From Bordetella sp. LUAb4 (lineage in GTDB: Bacteria; Pseudomonadota; Gammaproteobacteria; Burkholderiales; Burkholderiaceae_B), in assembly GCF_021325795.1 (NCBI RefSeq), contig NZ_JAHPZX010000001.1, positions 1,426,001 to 1,490,000 on the forward strand: a DNA stretch of 64,000 nt, in the 5' to 3' direction. Position 1 is the stretch's first letter, and each line of letters starts with the position of its first letter. The position numbers and the translations under genes are program-made. Positions 55,913 to 64,000 of the stretch are shown piece after piece. Under the pieces are notes generated by a model. The model saw only the letters and a program-made list of their open reading frames with translations. It did no database searches and was not told the origin of the DNA.

Positions 55913-57325
55913 TCAAGCGCCAGACGTCGCGTAAGCACTTTCAGCGAAGGCACGGGTCGCCGCCAGCCCCTCCGGCGTGTAGTGAGATCCAGGCGCCAAC
56001 TGGGCGATGAGATCGCTCGCCGCCGCCGCCTGCTTGCGGCCCGCGTGCCGGCTCGCATGGCGCTGCGCGGCGCGGAAACTCAAATGGCGTCCGTTGACCA
56101 TGACTCGCGCCTCGCGCCCCGGCAGTACGGGACCCGGCAGATACGCCGCAACATCGCCGGCGATCCAGTCGTAGATCGCTTGCAGCTCAAACGCGTTGAA
56201 CACGCCAAACATGCAAGCCTGGGCGCCCGACACCAGCCCCCAGAACTTCGACTGCGCGGGGTCCTGATGGCGCACGATCCACCGCTGTGCCTGCAAGTGC
56301 TGCAGGAATTCCGGCATATCCTCGGGCGTGGACAACCAGCTGTTGACCGTGCGGCCGGCAATCCGGCAGTAGTCCGCATGCGCGGCCCTGCCGTAGCGCG
56401 CCTTCTTCTGGAAGATGCCGACCACCACTTCAGTCGGGTCGAAGCTGTTGGCGATCGCGGTCGACGAGACGCCGACGTCGTTGAGGAGGAAGCCTCTCTT
56501 CACACGCTCGTAGAACCGAGCCCGTTCCGCCGGGTCCTCCGGCATGAGATTCAGCACCGCATCGACACCCTGCCGTGCATGCCCCGAACCAGCGTTATCC
56601 ACCGTCACGTGAACGGTGAAGTAATAAGGATCGATCCCGAGCTCGTCCAGTTCGTAAGCCGTGATATGCAGGTGGTAGGGAAGCTGCTCGTAGCCAAGGT
56701 TGAAGCCGGCCATTTCGGCGGTCAGCTCATGCCCATGCAATCCCAGCGCCAACTGCACCGCGCCCTGTTCGTAGAGCGCATCGGCGGTCGGCTCCCACCC
56801 TTCCGCGCCCGTGGCGCGCAACAGATTGGAGAACAACGTCACATGGTTCTGGCTTTCGTCTCCCATGCCCAGCTCTTCAAGGTAGGTGCGGATCAACGGT
56901 TCAAACCGCGCATCCCCTTGATGCCGCAAGCTGCCGTACAGCCACGAGCCATCGACCAGTTTGGTGGGCGCGACCTCCGCCAGGAAATACAAAGCATGGG
57001 AACGCGTTGCGAACATCTCGCGTTTTCCGCCAGCCTTGCGACGCGCGAGATAGGCTTGGTAGCGTTCGCCAACTGCGTCCACGTTGGCATCCATCCAGGC
57101 GTATAGCTGCTGCGGATCTTCGGGCAGCTCAGCCTTGGCGGGATTCACGGCCGCCAGCTTTTGCGCCAGCCAGGCCTTGGACAAACCAAGGGTTTCGGCG
57201 CAGTCCGGCTTGCGGACCATGCGTCGGTACAGTTGAGTATGGGTGTCTGCGATGCTTGCGGCCGCGGGGTTGGCCGAGGTGGTTCGCTGCAGTTCATCTT
57301 GCAGCTCATTGATTACATAAGCCAT
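55913..57325 (-). CDS. Heme-oxygenase-like diiron (iron-containing redox enzyme) protein
   Basis: 470 residues. The central region (about 135-260) shows the metal-site pattern of the heme-oxygenase-like diiron superfamily: EELGMGDESQNH at 150-161, HGHELTAEM near 198, YEQLPYHLHI at 212-221 and YYFTVHVTVDNAGSGHA at 234-250, giving candidate ligands Glu151, His161, Glu213, His218, His239, Asp243 and His249. Relatives (UndA, BesC, SznF, CADD) cleave or oxygenate fatty acids and amino acids. The C-terminal 200 residues have no family I recognise. ATG 57325 has GGAAT seven bases before it. Divergent from a DHA2 exporter with 209 bp between, which suggests a product that is exported. Confidence 0.75.
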   Translation of the reverse strand: MAYVINELQDELQRTTSANPAAASIADTHTQLYRRMVRKPDCAETLGLSKAWLAQKLAAVNPAKAELPEDPQQLYAWMDANVDAVGERYQAYLARRKAGGKREMFATRSHALYFLAEVAPTKLVDGSWLYGSLRHQGDARFEPLIRTYLEELGMGDESQNHVTLFSNLLRATGAEGWEPTADALYEQGAVQLALGLHGHELTAEMAGFNLGYEQLPYHLHITAYELDELGIDPYYFTVHVTVDNAGSGHARQGVDAVLNLMPEDPAERARFYERVKRGFLLNDVGVSSTAIANSFDPTEVVVGIFQKKARYGRAAHADYCRIAGRTVNSWLSTPEDMPEFLQHLQAQRWIVRHQDPAQSKFWGLVSGAQACMFGVFNAFELQAIYDWIAGDVAAYLPGPVLPGREARVMVNGRHLSFRAAQRHASRHAGRKQAAAASDLIAQLAPGSHYTPEGLAATRAFAESAYATSGA

Positions 57326-57534
57326 ATGCCGATTCCAAGTCAGTTGATGCCTCCACTTGGCAAATAGCGTGCCGCCCACCGCACAGCAACTGACAGGATG
57401 GCCCGCGCCAGGTCCCTCCGCACTGGCACAATGGGCGGGTTCTGCTGTTCGGCGTGGCAGGTGTTCCGCTTGCGCCACGTTCCCTGCGTCCGCTACCCGC
57501 TCATCAGGGCTTTACCCGTCAATGGAGACACCGC

Positions 57535-58983
57535 ATGACCCATCACGGCATTGAAGGCCGGCGCCGCTGGCTGGCCTTGACCATCCTTTGTCTGGGGGTG
57601 TTGATGATCGTGCTGGATACGACCATCGTGAACGTCGCCCTGCCTTCCATCCGCAGCGACCTGCACTTCTCGGAAACCGCACTGGTCTGGGTGGTCAACG
57701 CCTACATGCTGACCTTCGGCGGCTTCCTGCTACTGGGCGGACGGCTGGGCGATCTATATGGCCACCGCCGCCTGTTTCTGGCCGGCCTGGCGCTGTTCAC
57801 GCTGGCGTCGCTGGCCTGTGGCCTGGCGCAGACGCGCGAATTCCTGATCGCCGCGCGCGCCGTCCAGGGACTCGGCGGCGCGGTGGTTTCCGCGGTATCG
57901 CTGTCCCTGGTGATGAACCTGTTTACCGAGCCCGCCGAACGGGCCAAGGCCATGGGCGTGTATGGCTTTGTCTGCGCGGGCGGCGGCAGCCTGGGCGTGC
58001 TGCTGGGCGGCCTGCTGACCACCGTGCTGAGCTGGCATTGGATCTTCCTGGTCAACATTCCCATCGGCGCGCTGGTGTACGGCCTGTGCGTGCGGCTGAT
58101 CCCGCGCGGGCGCGGCCAGGCGATGGAAGGCCGCCTGGACATCGGCGGCGCGGTCACCATTACGCTGGCGCTGATGCTGGCGGTGTACGCCGTCGTCAAC
58201 GGCAACGAAGCGGGCTGGACGTCCACGCAATCCGTGTCCTTGCTGACGACGGCAGCGCTGCTGCTGATCGCGTTCTTCATCATCGAAGCGCGCGTGCGCG
58301 CACCGCTGGTGCCCCTGCGCCTGTTCCGCCTGCGCAACGTGGTGGTCGCCAACGTGGTGGGCGTGCTGTGGGCCGGCGCCCTGTTCGCCTGGTTCTTCAT
58401 CTCCGCGCTGTACCTGCAACGCGTGCTGGGCTACGACGCCATGGGTATCGGCCTGGCCTTCCTGCCGGCCAACCTCATCATGGCGGCCCTTTCGCTAGGC
58501 TTGTCGGCGCGGCTGGTCATACGCTTCGGCGTGCGCGGTCCGCTGACCGCGGGACTGCTGATGGCGGCGGCGGGCCTGGCCTTGTTCAGCCACGCGCCCA
58601 GCGACGGCAGTTTCGCCGTGCACGTACTGCCAGGCATGGTGTTGCTGGGCCTGGGTGCCGGCGTCGCCTTCAACCCCATGCTGCTGGCCGCGATGAGCGA
58701 TGTGGCGCCCAGTGAATCGGGCCTGGCTTCCGGCGTCGTCAATACGGCGTTCATGATGGGCGGCTCGCTGGGACTGGCGGCGCTGGCCAGCCTGGCGGCG
58801 TCACGTACAAGCGCCGCGACGGCCGCGGGCGTCGACGCTGTACAAGCCTTGAACCAGGGCTATCAAGCGGCTTTTCTGGGGGGCACCCTCTGTGCGCTGG
58901 TGGCGGCGCTGCTTGCCGGATGGCTGCTGCGCACGCGGCTCGAAGCGCAAGGCGAACCGCAACCCGGGCAGCAGATGCACTGA
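57535..58983 (+). CDS. MFS drug exporter, DHA2 (EmrB/QacA) family
   Basis: 482 residues, fourteen predicted membrane helices. The DHA2 start motif VLMIVLDTTIVNVALPSIRS is near residue 25, motif A-like GGRLGDLYGHRRLF near residue 75, and motif C-like GGGSLGVLLGGLLTT near residue 150. Proton-driven export of hydrophobic or cationic compounds is the family role. ATG 57535 has GGAGA eight bases upstream; a longer GTG start at 57454 is not supported. Divergent from the diiron protein; no TetR or MarR regulator gene is adjacent. The stop is 29 bp from the convergent dgt stop. Confidence 0.92.
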   Translation: MTHHGIEGRRRWLALTILCLGVLMIVLDTTIVNVALPSIRSDLHFSETALVWVVNAYMLTFGGFLLLGGRLGDLYGHRRLFLAGLALFTLASLACGLAQTREFLIAARAVQGLGGAVVSAVSLSLVMNLFTEPAERAKAMGVYGFVCAGGGSLGVLLGGLLTTVLSWHWIFLVNIPIGALVYGLCVRLIPRGRGQAMEGRLDIGGAVTITLALMLAVYAVVNGNEAGWTSTQSVSLLTTAALLLIAFFIIEARVRAPLVPLRLFRLRNVVVANVVGVLWAGALFAWFFISALYLQRVLGYDAMGIGLAFLPANLIMAALSLGLSARLVIRFGVRGPLTAGLLMAAAGLALFSHAPSDGSFAVHVLPGMVLLGLGAGVAFNPMLLAAMSDVAPSESGLASGVVNTAFMMGGSLGLAALASLAASRTSAATAAGVDAVQALNQGYQAAFLGGTLCALVAALLAGWLLRTRLEAQGEPQPGQQMH

Positions 58984-59012
58984 ATCCGGGAACAGGCCCA
59001 GCCCGACCGGCA

Positions 59013-60176
59013 TCAACCTTCCGAGATATCGAACAGCCGCCGGTGCTCACGCATGGCATAGCGATCGGTCATCCCGGCGATGTAGTCCGAGATCGCGCGA
59101 GCCTGCGTCGTCTCGTCATCACGCCGATAGTCCGGTGGCAGCAGGCGCGGATTGTCGAGAAAAGCGGTGAACAGTTCTCGCACGATACGGCGCGCCTTGG
59201 TGGTCATACGCACCACGCGAAAGTGGCGGTAAAGATTGTCGAATAGAAAACGCTTGAGGACATCGGCCTCGGCGCGAATCGCGGCCGAAAACCCCGCCAG
59301 CGGCGGCGCGGTGCGCACATCGTCGACGGAGTTGGGCGCGTGCGCGGCGATGCGCGCGGCGGTCGTTTCGGTCAGGTCGACGATAAGGGTATTGATCATG
59401 CGCCGTATGGTTTCGGCGATCTGGCGGCGCGACGCCACCCGCGGATACAAGCGCAGGACTTCAGCGTAATGGCGCGCGAAGAGGCTCACGTCCTGCAACT
59501 GTTCCACGGTGATCAAGCCGGAGCGCAAGCCATCATCGACATCGTGATTGTTGTAGGCGATCTCATCGGCCAGATTGGCCAGTTGCGCTTCCAGCGACGG
59601 CTGCCGCTTGAGCAGGAAACGTTCACCGACGTCACCCAACTGGCGCGCATGCGCGACCGAGCAATGCTTGAGTATGCCCTCGCGGGTTTCGAAGCACAGA
59701 TTCAACCCGTCGAAGGCGGCGTAGCGTTCTTCCAGCGCATCGACCACGCGCAGGCTCTGCAGGTTGTGCTCGAAGCCGCCGGCCACCGGCGCCAGTTCAC
59801 GCATGCAGGCGTTCAACTCATCCTGTCCGGCATGGCCGAACGGCGTATGGCCCAGGTCGTGCGCCAGCGATATCGCCTCGGTCAGTTCCTCGTTCAAATG
59901 CAGGCTGCATGCCAGCGTGCGGGCGATCTGGGCCACCTCCAGGCTGTGCGTCAGCCGCGTGCGAAACAGATCGCCCTCGTGGTTGACGAAAACCTGCGTC
60001 TTGTACTCCAGGCGGCGAAAGGCGGTGCAATGGATGATGCGGTCGCGGTCGCGCTGGTAGTCGGTGCGATTGGTCGGCGGCGCTTCCACATGCGCCCGGC
60101 CCCGGCTGCGGGCGGGATCGCATGCATAGGGCGCCAGCAAAGTCGGGTTCATCGTTACCGCGCAGCCGCCGCTCAT
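59013..60176 (-). CDS. dgt: dGTP triphosphohydrolase-like HD-domain protein
   Basis: 387 residues. Hydrolyses deoxynucleoside triphosphates to the nucleoside and tripolyphosphate. HD metal motif: [16 protein letters not shown] near residue 77, [17 protein letters not shown] near residue 110, then [13 protein letters not shown] near residue 205 with the last Asp ligand. The N-terminal [20 protein letters not shown] is typical of the type 2 dNTPase. Its ATG overlaps the aroB stop by one base (TGATG), so it is the third gene of aroK-aroB-dgt. A Met at residue 9 is an alternative start. Confidence 0.95.
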   Translation of the reverse strand: MSGGCAVTMNPTLLAPYACDPARSRGRAHVEAPPTNRTDYQRDRDRIIHCTAFRRLEYKTQVFVNHEGDLFRTRLTHSLEVAQIARTLACSLHLNEELTEAISLAHDLGHTPFGHAGQDELNACMRELAPVAGGFEHNLQSLRVVDALEERYAAFDGLNLCFETREGILKHCSVAHARQLGDVGERFLLKRQPSLEAQLANLADEIAYNNHDVDDGLRSGLITVEQLQDVSLFARHYAEVLRLYPRVASRRQIAETIRRMINTLIVDLTETTAARIAAHAPNSVDDVRTAPPLAGFSAAIRAEADVLKRFLFDNLYRHFRVVRMTTKARRIVRELFTAFLDNPRLLPPDYRRDDETTQARAISDYIAGMTDRYAMREHRRLFDISEG

Positions 60177-61318
60177 CAGGCTGGACCCGAGGCTGGACCC
60201 GAGGCTAGACCCGAAGCGGGACCCGGGACTGGACCCGAGACCGGACCCACGGTGCGCGACAGCACGCGCAACACGGCGTCTTCAGGTGCCTTGCGCGTCA
60301 ACGCTTCGCCGATGCGCGGAGTCAGGACGAAGCGGATCTCGCCGCCCTCGGCCTTCTTGTCGACCCGCATCAAGTCCATCCACCGTTGCGCGCCCAGGTC
60401 TGGCGCCACCGTGGGACAGCCGATGGCCGCCACCAGGTCGCGCACGCGGCTCACGTCACCGGCCGGGAAGCCGGCCACTTCGGCCGACAGCTCCGCGGCT
60501 TGCACCATGCCGCAGCCCACCGCTTCGCCATGCAGCCAGGCGCCATAGCCCAGGCCGGATTCGATGGCGTGGCCGAAGGTATGGCCCAGATTGAGAATGG
60601 CGCGCAGGCCACCTTCACGTTCGTCCTGGCTCACCACCTGCGCTTTCAATTCGCACGACACCCGGATGGCATGCGCGATGGCGGCCGGCTCCAGGGCTCG
60701 CAAAGCGCCGGCGTTTTCCTCGCACCAGGCCCAGAAGACGGGATCCAGGATCATGCCGTACTTGATGACTTCCGCCAGCCCCGCCGACACTTCGCGCGCC
60801 GGCAGCGTGGCCAGCACGTCGGTATCGATTTCCACCGCCACCGGCTGATAGAACGCGCCGACCATATTCTTGCCCAGCGGATGATTCACACCGGTCTTGC
60901 CGCCCACGGACGAATCGACCTGCGCCAGCAGCGTGGTCGGCACCTGCACGAAGCGGATGCCGCGCATATAGACGGCCGCCGCGAATCCAGTCATGTCGCC
61001 GATGACCCCACCGCCCAGCGCGACCAGCACGGAACGGCGATCGAAGCCATTGGCCAGCAACGCGTCGAAGATCTGGTTCAAGGTCTGCCAGTCCTTGTGC
61101 GCTTCGCCGTCCGGCAGTTCGATGCGCAGGACACGGCGGCCGCTGCGGGCCAGCGCACGTTCGGCGCGTTCGGCATACAGCGCGCCTACCGTGGGATTGG
61201 TGACCAGGCCGATGGCCGTGGCATCCGCGGGGATGGCCTCGTCCAGGGCGTCCAGGCGGCCCGGGGCGATACGAATGGGGTAGCGTCCGCCAGGGACATC
61301 GACATCAACGACATTCAT
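60176..61318 (-). CDS. aroB: 3-dehydroquinate synthase
   Basis: 380 residues. Second step of the shikimate pathway, NAD and zinc or cobalt dependent. Motifs: [19 protein letters not shown] near residue 106, [19 protein letters not shown] near residue 133, the metal ligands Glu in EVIKYGMI and His in [12 protein letters not shown] and HGEAVGCGM. The usual length is about 355-360; the extra 24 residues are a repeat tail (Ser-Gly-Pro-Ala type) encoded by a 12-bp minisatellite. The ATG overlaps the aroK stop as ATGA. Confidence 0.97.
   Translation of the reverse strand: MNVVDVDVPGGRYPIRIAPGRLDALDEAIPADATAIGLVTNPTVGALYAERAERALARSGRRVLRIELPDGEAHKDWQTLNQIFDALLANGFDRRSVLVALGGGVIGDMTGFAAAVYMRGIRFVQVPTTLLAQVDSSVGGKTGVNHPLGKNMVGAFYQPVAVEIDTDVLATLPAREVSAGLAEVIKYGMILDPVFWAWCEENAGALRALEPAAIAHAIRVSCELKAQVVSQDEREGGLRAILNLGHTFGHAIESGLGYGAWLHGEAVGCGMVQAAELSAEVAGFPAGDVSRVRDLVAAIGCPTVAPDLGAQRWMDLMRVDKKAEGGEIRFVLTPRIGEALTRKAPEDAVLRVLSRTVGPVSGPVPGPASGLASGPASGPA
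60179..60250. repeat. 12-bp minisatellite at the 3' end of aroB
   Basis: Six 12-bp units, consensus GGCTGGACCCGA on the plus strand (60179-60190, then every 12 bases to 60250). The first two are identical. They encode the C-terminal tetrapeptide repeats of AroB up to the stop codon. Confidence 0.92.
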
Positions 61319-61977
61319 GCTTGTTTGATCTCGTAGGCTTGCAATTTGGGCACCAGCGACTTGACCAGGGAGTAGACCGGCGTGCAGCCGGTTTCCACCG
61401 TCAGATGCGCGACCTCGCGATAAAGCGGTTCGCGCTTTTGCAGTAGATCGCGCAGTGTGGCGCGGGGATCGGCGGTACGCAACAGCGGACGGTTGCGATC
61501 GCGCGAGGTACGGCGGAACAATTCGTCCACGCTGGCGCTAAGGTAGACCACGACGCCCTGTTCGCGCAGCAGCTTGCGGTTGCTTTCGGCCAGGATGGCC
61601 CCGCCGCCGGTGGCCAGGACGATGTTGCGGCGCAAGGCGCAGCGCTCCAGCGCTGTCGATTCGCGCCTGCGAAAGCCTTCTTCGCCTTCGATCTCGAAGA
61701 TGACGGGTACCCGCACGCCGCAGCGGGCTTCCAGTTCATGGTCCAGATCGACGAATTCGCGCCCCAGCGCGCGCGCCAGGCCGCGTCCTATGGTCGTCTT
61801 GCCGGCGCCCATCATGCCGACCAGGAAAATCGGCAGATCGTGCGGCAAGGTCGCCCGCGGGCCGGGCAAGGGCTGGCAGGGGTCGTAAAGCAAAGCGGAC
61901 TCAGTGTCCGGGCAGGAGGCGGAGTCAGCGTCCGGGGCCGGATCCTCGTCCGGGCAGGTGGGTGGGATGACGTTCAT
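61315..61977 (-). CDS. aroK: Shikimate kinase
   Basis: 220 residues. Phosphorylates shikimate at the 3-position. Walker A GMMGAGKTT at 54-62, the shikimate-binding DLDHELEARCG near 78 and RRRESTALERC near 103, GGGAI near 120 and the lid RTSRDRNRPLL. A non-conserved 45-residue N-terminal extension rich in Asp, Pro and Cys precedes the kinase, so the protein is longer than the usual 170-175. ATG 61977 is the first plausible start; a later one near residue 56 would remove the P-loop. First gene of aroK-aroB-dgt. Confidence 0.93.
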   Translation of the reverse strand: MNVIPPTCPDEDPAPDADSASCPDTESALLYDPCQPLPGPRATLPHDLPIFLVGMMGAGKTTIGRGLARALGREFVDLDHELEARCGVRVPVIFEIEGEEGFRRRESTALERCALRRNIVLATGGGAILAESNRKLLREQGVVVYLSASVDELFRRTSRDRNRPLLRTADPRATLRDLLQKREPLYREVAHLTVETGCTPVYSLVKSLVPKLQAYEIKQA

Positions 61978-62091
61978 AGTGCGTATTATCCCATTGGCAA
62001 GAGTTGTCCGCGCGCTACACTGAACCACGCTGTTACAGAAACCGACGTTCGCGCCAGGGCCCGGCCGCGAGTTGCCCTTAAAATCGCCGCG

Positions 62092-64000
62092 ATGAGCAAG
62101 CCCCAGAACCCCTCCAAGAAAGACCAGCCCACTCACAGCGGCTCTCCCTTCCTCCGTTTTTTCGTCAAGCTCGGCATTTTCTGCCTGGGTCTGGGGTTAT
62201 GCGGATTGCTGCTGGGTGGCATGGCCTTGGCACTGGCCTGGCCCAATCTGCCAGACCTGCACGCGATGACCGACTACCGGCCGCGCGTGCCGCTGCGCGT
62301 CTTCACGGCCGACAAGGTGCTGATCGGCGAATTCGGCGAAGAACGGCGCAATGTGCTGCGCTTCAACGAAATCCCCGACGTCATGAAGGCGGCGGTGCTG
62401 TCGGCCGAGGATGACCGCTTCTACCAGCACGGCGGCATCGACTGGACCGGCGTGGCCCGGGCCGGCCTGACCAACCTGGTCAACATGTCCAAGACGCAGG
62501 GCGCCAGCACCATCACCATGCAGGTGGCGCGTAATTTCTACCTGTCGTCGGAAAAAACCTATTCGCGCAAGTTTTACGAGCTGCTGCTGACGTTCAAGAT
62601 CGAGTCCAGCCTGACCAAGGACCAGATTCTCGAGCTGTATATGAACCAGATCTACCTGGGTCATCGCGCCTACGGCTTCGCCGCGGCCTCGCGCACCTAT
62701 TTCGGCAAGCCCTTGTCGGAAATCACGCCTTCCGAGGCCGCCATGCTGGCCGGCATTCCCAAGGCGCCGTCCCGCTTCAATCCGCTGTCCAACCTGCCCC
62801 GCGCGCAAATCCGCCAGCATTACGTGCTGGGCCGCATGCACAACCTGGGCTATCTGACCGACGCGGAATACCAGACGGCCATGAGCCAGCCCATCGTGCT
62901 GAAGTCGGCCGAAGGCACGCCGGCGGGCGGCTACTCGATACACGGCGAATACGTCGCCGAACTGGCGCGCCAGCTTTTGTACGGGGTGTACCAGGACAAC
63001 GTCTACTCGCGCGGCCTGAACATCTACACCACCGTGCAGTCCAAGGACCAGGAATCGGCCTACCGCGCGGTGCGCGAGGGCGTGCTGGACTACACCCGCC
63101 GCGCGCCCTATCCCGGCCCCGAAGACCAGCTCGACATGCCCGCGGGCGTCGAGAACAACCCCGCCCAGATGGATGAATTCCTCGACGGCGTGCTGGACAA
63201 GTACACCGATAGCGGCGACTTGCTGGTGGCGGTGGTGCTGTCGGCCAGCCCCACCGAGATCCGCCTGGTGCGCAGCTCGCGCGAAGTCATCTCCATCACG
63301 GACAAGAAGGCGCTGGGCGTGGTGGCACGGGCGCTCAATGACAAGGCCAAGCCGGAACTGCGCATCAAGCGGGGCTCCGTGGTCTATATCCACAAGCTGC
63401 CCGACAACAGCTGGGAAGTCATCAACATGCCGGCGGTGCAGGCGGCCTTCGTGTCTCTGTCGCCCCAGGACGGCGCCATCCGCGCCATGGTCGGCGGGTT
63501 CGATTTCTACCGCGGCAACTTCAACCGCGTCACCCAGGCCTGGCGCCAGCCGGGTTCGAACATCAAGCCTTTCGTCTATGCCGCCTCGCTGGAGCGCGGC
63601 CTGACGCCGGCCACCCAGATCTCGGACCAACCCTTTGAACTGAGCGCGGCGCAGACCGGCTCCAAGGCCTGGAGCCCGAAGAATTACGGCAACCAGTACG
63701 AGCCCATGCTGACCATGCGCCAGGGCCTGTACAAGTCCAAGAACATGGTGTCCATCCGCATTCTGCAGGCGATCGGCCCCCAATATGCGCAGGACTACCT
63801 GACCCGCTTCGGTTTCGACAAGTCGCGTCAGCCCGCGGTACTGCCGCTGGCCCTGGGGGCGGGCTCGGTGACGCCGCTGCAATTGGCCGGCGCCTACTCC
63901 GTGTTCGCCAATGGCGGCTACCGCATCACGCCCTACCTGATCGACAAGGTCACGGACAGCAACGGCAAGGTCGTCATGCAGTCCAAGCCCGTGGTGGCCG
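62092..64000 (+). CDS. mrcA: Penicillin-binding protein 1A, cut by window edge
   Basis: First 636 residues of a class A bifunctional peptidoglycan synthase. N-terminal cytoplasmic tail and a single membrane helix (KLGIFCLGLGLCGLLLG), then the glycosyltransferase domain with catalytic Glu106 in SAEDDRFYQHGGID and the QGASTITMQVARN motif, the intervening OB-like region, and the transpeptidase domain with Ser489 in QPGSNIKPF and SKN near residue 547. The KTG motif is beyond the window. The ATG at 62092 follows a GC-rich leader with a weak GCCGC; it is the first Met in frame. Divergent from aroK with 114 bp between. The 3' end is not visible. Confidence 0.96.
   Translation, partial: MSKPQNPSKKDQPTHSGSPFLRFFVKLGIFCLGLGLCGLLLGGMALALAWPNLPDLHAMTDYRPRVPLRVFTADKVLIGEFGEERRNVLRFNEIPDVMKAAVLSAEDDRFYQHGGIDWTGVARAGLTNLVNMSKTQGASTITMQVARNFYLSSEKTYSRKFYELLLTFKIESSLTKDQILELYMNQIYLGHRAYGFAAASRTYFGKPLSEITPSEAAMLAGIPKAPSRFNPLSNLPRAQIRQHYVLGRMHNLGYLTDAEYQTAMSQPIVLKSAEGTPAGGYSIHGEYVAELARQLLYGVYQDNVYSRGLNIYTTVQSKDQESAYRAVREGVLDYTRRAPYPGPEDQLDMPAGVENNPAQMDEFLDGVLDKYTDSGDLLVAVVLSASPTEIRLVRSSREVISITDKKALGVVARALNDKAKPELRIKRGSVVYIHKLPDNSWEVINMPAVQAAFVSLSPQDGAIRAMVGGFDFYRGNFNRVTQAWRQPGSNIKPFVYAASLERGLTPATQISDQPFELSAAQTGSKAWSPKNYGNQYEPMLTMRQGLYKSKNMVSIRILQAIGPQYAQDYLTRFGFDKSRQPAVLPLALGAGSVTPLQLAGAYSVFANGGYRITPYLIDKVTDSNGKVVMQSKPVVA

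Noticed and set aside
62197-63882. Minus-strand open frame of 561 codons
   Set aside because: Antisense of mrcA with low-complexity His/Gly/Asp composition and no family signal.

Overview
This is a GC-rich, densely coding chromosomal segment. Gene content points to a betaproteobacterium of the Alcaligenaceae (Bordetella/Achromobacter type): two Bug/TctC-type periplasmic receptors, an ssb / MFS / uvrA block, an aspS / DUF502 / FmdB block and an aroK-aroB-dgt block opposite a class A penicillin-binding protein. That placement is inferred from remembered gene content; no database was searched. I saw no rRNA, tRNA, CRISPR array, insertion sequence or replication origin. Both window edges cut a gene: a thiolase at the left and the PBP1A gene at the right.

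Layout. 1-3.4 kb: beta-oxidation pair (thiolase and a FadN-order dehydrogenase/hydratase). 3.5-8.8 kb: phospholipase D-like synthase, EEP hydrolase, aspS, DUF502 membrane protein, FmdB zinc ribbon. 8.9-17.6 kb: GMC oxidoreductase, DapA-like lyase, free-methionine-sulfoxide reductase, PLP aminotransferase with ubiA, a DUF1254 protein, panB. 17.5-25.8 kb: a seven-gene catabolic operon (ABC importer plus an HcnABC-like three-subunit flavin/[2Fe-2S] dehydrogenase) with a divergent IclR regulator. 25.9-32.1 kb: an alpha/beta hydrolase with a Cys nucleophile, a LysR regulator with a divergent amaA-amaB-like pipecolate/lysine pair, and an orphan lipase-like protein. 32.1-38.5 kb: LysR / Bug / amidohydrolase cluster, a glutamate racemase, an MFS exporter, DUF427. 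38.5-40.2 kb: a lower-GC islet carrying an Abi_2 (HEPN-type) abortive-infection gene. 40.2-46.4 kb: FAD oxidase, an unusual B12-type radical SAM protein, AlkA-like glycosylase, LldD-like oxidase, ssb. 46.7-50.9 kb: MFS and uvrA. 50.9-55.7 kb: an acyl-CoA ligase / Bug / crotonase operon behind an AT-rich, repeat-bearing leader, with an IclR gene upstream. 55.9-59 kb: a heme-oxygenase-like diiron protein divergent from a DHA2 exporter. 59-64 kb: dgt, aroB, aroK and mrcA.

The accessory theme is uptake plus oxidation of organic and amino acids: importers or receptors next to flavin dehydrogenases, CoA ligases and IclR/LysR regulators. The least understood parts are the heme-oxygenase-like protein with its exporter, the radical SAM protein with CX4CX2C cysteine spacing, the HcnABC-like operon, and a set of short in-frame minisatellites (9, 12 and 18 bp units) that lengthen or interrupt several ordinary proteins.
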